Below, piece after piece: positions 6,125 through 7,098 of a stretch of 7,098 nucleotides of DNA (positions are counted from its first letter, which is position 1; each line of letters opens with the position of its first letter). The stretch is taken from the NCBI GenBank assembly GCA_900313775.1, contig OMSP01000064.1:1-7098 (forward strand), given 5' to 3'. Both the position numbers and the translations under genes were made by a program. The notes under the pieces are model-generated. The model did not search any database, was not told the DNA's origin, and worked only from the letters and a program-made list of their open reading frames with translations. The DNA comes from an uncultured Eubacteriales bacterium. GTDB lineage: Bacteria > Bacillota > Clostridia > Lachnospirales > Lachnospiraceae.

Positions 6125-6864
6125 TGATCACAATCAACGGACATGAATGTGAATGTGAGAAGGGCGAATTTCTCCTGCAGGTTGCAAAGCGCAACGGAAT
6201 AGAGATCCCGACGCTCTGTCACCACGAGGCGATCGAGGGGCAGGGGTGCTGCCGTCTGTGTATTGTCGAAGTCATTGAGCGCGGACGCGGTAAGATCGTT
6301 GTCTCCTGCGTCTATCCGATCGAGCATGAATGCGAAGTATTGACAGACAGCGAAAAAGTCGTACGTCAACGCCGGATGATTCTGAATCTTCTGCGCGCTC
6401 GGGCACCTGAGAGTTCTGAGATCGAAGAGTTATGTGAGAAGTACGGCGCAGAGAAGATCGACCGTTTTGTCAGGATCAACGAGAGTAAATGTGTGCTTTG
6501 CGGTCTCTGCGTCAAAGCCTGCAATGAGCTTTCGGTTGGCGCTATATCAACCGCGATGCGCGGCATCGACAAAGAAGTTATGCCGCCTTATCGTGAGCCG
6601 AGCGAAGTCTGCGTCGGCTGTGGAAGCTGTGCAGCGATCTGCCCGACAAACGTCATCGAGATCACGGAGACTGATACCACACGAACGATTTGGGGCAGGA
6701 CATTTGATCTGGTTCACTGCAGCCGCTGTGGCCGCGTGATCGGAACGCCTGAGGAGATTGCATATGCCGCAGAAAAGAGCGGAGAAGAAACTGCAACCCT
6801 CTGTCCTGAATGCCGCAAACATGAATTGTCAGTGACAATGGCTCAGGTATATGGAAGAGAATAG
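6121..6864 (+). CDS. Short NuoG/HydA-like Fe-S subunit without a catalytic domain
   Basis: The 247-residue protein has an N-terminal plant-type [2Fe-2S] domain (C33, C44, C47, C63) and then two [4Fe-4S] motifs, C124/127/130/134 (CVLCGLCVKAC) and C164/167/170/174 (CVGCGSCAAICP). A C-terminal tail has C200-x2-C203 and C228-x2-C231, spaced like a zinc ribbon. The His-Cys3 cluster motif normally found between the [2Fe-2S] and [4Fe-4S] parts of NuoG, HoxU and HydA is absent; the segment reads LLRARAPESSEIEELCEKYG instead. There is no hydrogenase H-cluster domain and no molybdopterin domain. Its job is therefore electron wiring, probably between the NuoF-like subunit and the polyferredoxin/AOR pair. 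The ATG overlaps the preceding stop (ATGA) and has AGGGGAGG 8 bases upstream. It is the last gene before the terminator. Confidence 0.92.
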   Translation: MMITINGHECECEKGEFLLQVAKRNGIEIPTLCHHEAIEGQGCCRLCIVEVIERGRGKIVVSCVYPIEHECEVLTDSEKVVRQRRMILNLLRARAPESSEIEELCEKYGAEKIDRFVRINESKCVLCGLCVKACNELSVGAISTAMRGIDKEVMPPYREPSEVCVGCGSCAAICPTNVIEITETDTTRTIWGRTFDLVHCSRCGRVIGTPEEIAYAAEKSGEETATLCPECRKHELSVTMAQVYGRE

Positions 6865-6891
6865 AAGATGACTTGTAGGTAAAAAAGCTAA

Positions 6892-6929
6892 AACCCCTGC
6901 TGTGATTCATGCTGATCACGGCGGGGGTT
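6892..6929. terminator. Strong hairpin terminator, probably bidirectional
   Basis: AACCCCTGCTGTGAT (6892-6906) pairs over all 15 positions, two of them G-T, with ATCACGGCGGGGGTT (6915-6929) around an 8-base loop. On the plus strand TTATATTTT follows. On the minus strand the A-rich stretch 6881-6893 becomes a T-rich tail. It begins 27 bases after the stop of the NuoG-like gene and sits between convergent reading frames, so it can end both transcripts. Confidence 0.88.
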
Positions 6930-6938
6930 ATATTTTGC

Positions 6939-7098
6939 CTATGCACCTCCGGAGAGGAAGTGCAGTTTAAATTGATGGTGAATACGATCTGCTTCCGAGC
7001 CGCTGATCTGAACACGGGTCTGCGGGAAGATTAGACCGCTTATCATTCTGTCAGGTAGACATTCAATTACAATCCTGCAATCAGGCAGAATAAACTCG
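6939..7098 (-). CDS. Unidentified protein, C-terminal fragment (5' part beyond window edge)
   Basis: Reading the minus strand inward from the right edge, one frame stays open for 52 codons (EFILPDCRIVIE... to ...KLHFLSGGA) and ends at a TAG at 6939-6941. The other two minus-strand frames meet stops within ten codons of the edge. I do not recognise the protein. Support for a real gene is the open frame to the edge and its stop lying directly beside a hairpin whose reverse side also has a T-rich tail. That is how two convergent genes commonly share a terminator. A 52-codon open frame can still arise by chance, so this is a moderate call. Confidence 0.5.
   Translation of the reverse strand, partial: EFILPDCRIVIECLPDRMISGLIFPQTRVQISGSEADRIHHQFKLHFLSGGA

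Noticed and set aside
3855..6864. Fragment of respiratory Complex I (nuoEFG)
   Set aside because: The NuoF-like protein has HydB-type additional Fe-S domains, the NuoG-like protein is short with no C-terminal catalytic-like domain, and the operon terminates with no membrane subunits.
6662..7015. Minus-strand open frame spanning the operon end and terminator
   Set aside because: It runs through the hairpin terminator and the end of the NuoG-like gene and shows no family signature. The different minus-strand frame 6939-7098 is the better candidate.
1..7098. CRISPR arrays, tRNA or rRNA genes, insertion sequences, attachment sites
   Set aside because: No direct-repeat array, no cloverleaf-like segment, no transposase or terminal inverted repeats were seen in the window.

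Overview
The window reads as part of an anaerobic bacterial chromosome, most likely a low-oxygen Firmicute such as a clostridium. The grounds are strong AGGAGG-type ribosome binding sites in front of almost every gene, ATGA start/stop overlaps, and a gene set of oxygen-sensitive Fe-S and tungsten-type enzymes that suits a fermenter. The taxon is an inference; there is no rRNA gene or marker gene here.

Layout. Positions 1-868 (minus strand) carry a LysR-type regulator whose last few codons lie off the left edge. Positions 869-1199 are an AT-rich divergent control region with two adjacent palindromes, one of them a T-N11-A LysR-type box, and two small hairpins in the leader. From 1200 to 6864 a six-gene plus-strand operon runs: polyferredoxin (four [4Fe-4S] motifs), aldehyde:ferredoxin oxidoreductase (AOR) family tungstopterin enzyme, MoaD/ThiS-like sulfur carrier, NuoE-like [2Fe-2S] protein, NuoF-like NADH/FMN flavoprotein with extra Fe-S domains, and a short NuoG-like Fe-S protein. 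The operon ends at a strong 15-bp hairpin terminator (6892-6929) that also looks usable from the other strand. A minus-strand open frame with no recognised function enters from the right edge and stops just beyond that hairpin.

How the genes work together. The NuoE, NuoF and NuoG-like proteins match the diaphorase core of electron-bifurcating hydrogenases (HydABC type), but no hydrogenase active-site domain is present. An AOR-family catalytic subunit with its own polyferredoxin sits in that place. The simplest reading is one soluble multi-subunit enzyme: the tungsten site exchanges electrons with an aldehyde/acid pair or a related substrate, the polyferredoxin carries them, and the NuoEFG-like module passes them to NAD(H) and perhaps also to ferredoxin. 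By motif count the predicted complex holds about ten [4Fe-4S] and three [2Fe-2S] clusters. The MoaD-like protein probably supplies sulfur for the pterin dithiolene. The BamBC/BamGHI parts of class II benzoyl-CoA reductase have the same kinds of subunit, so an acyl-CoA or aromatic substrate cannot be excluded from sequence alone. The divergent LysR protein is the obvious candidate regulator.
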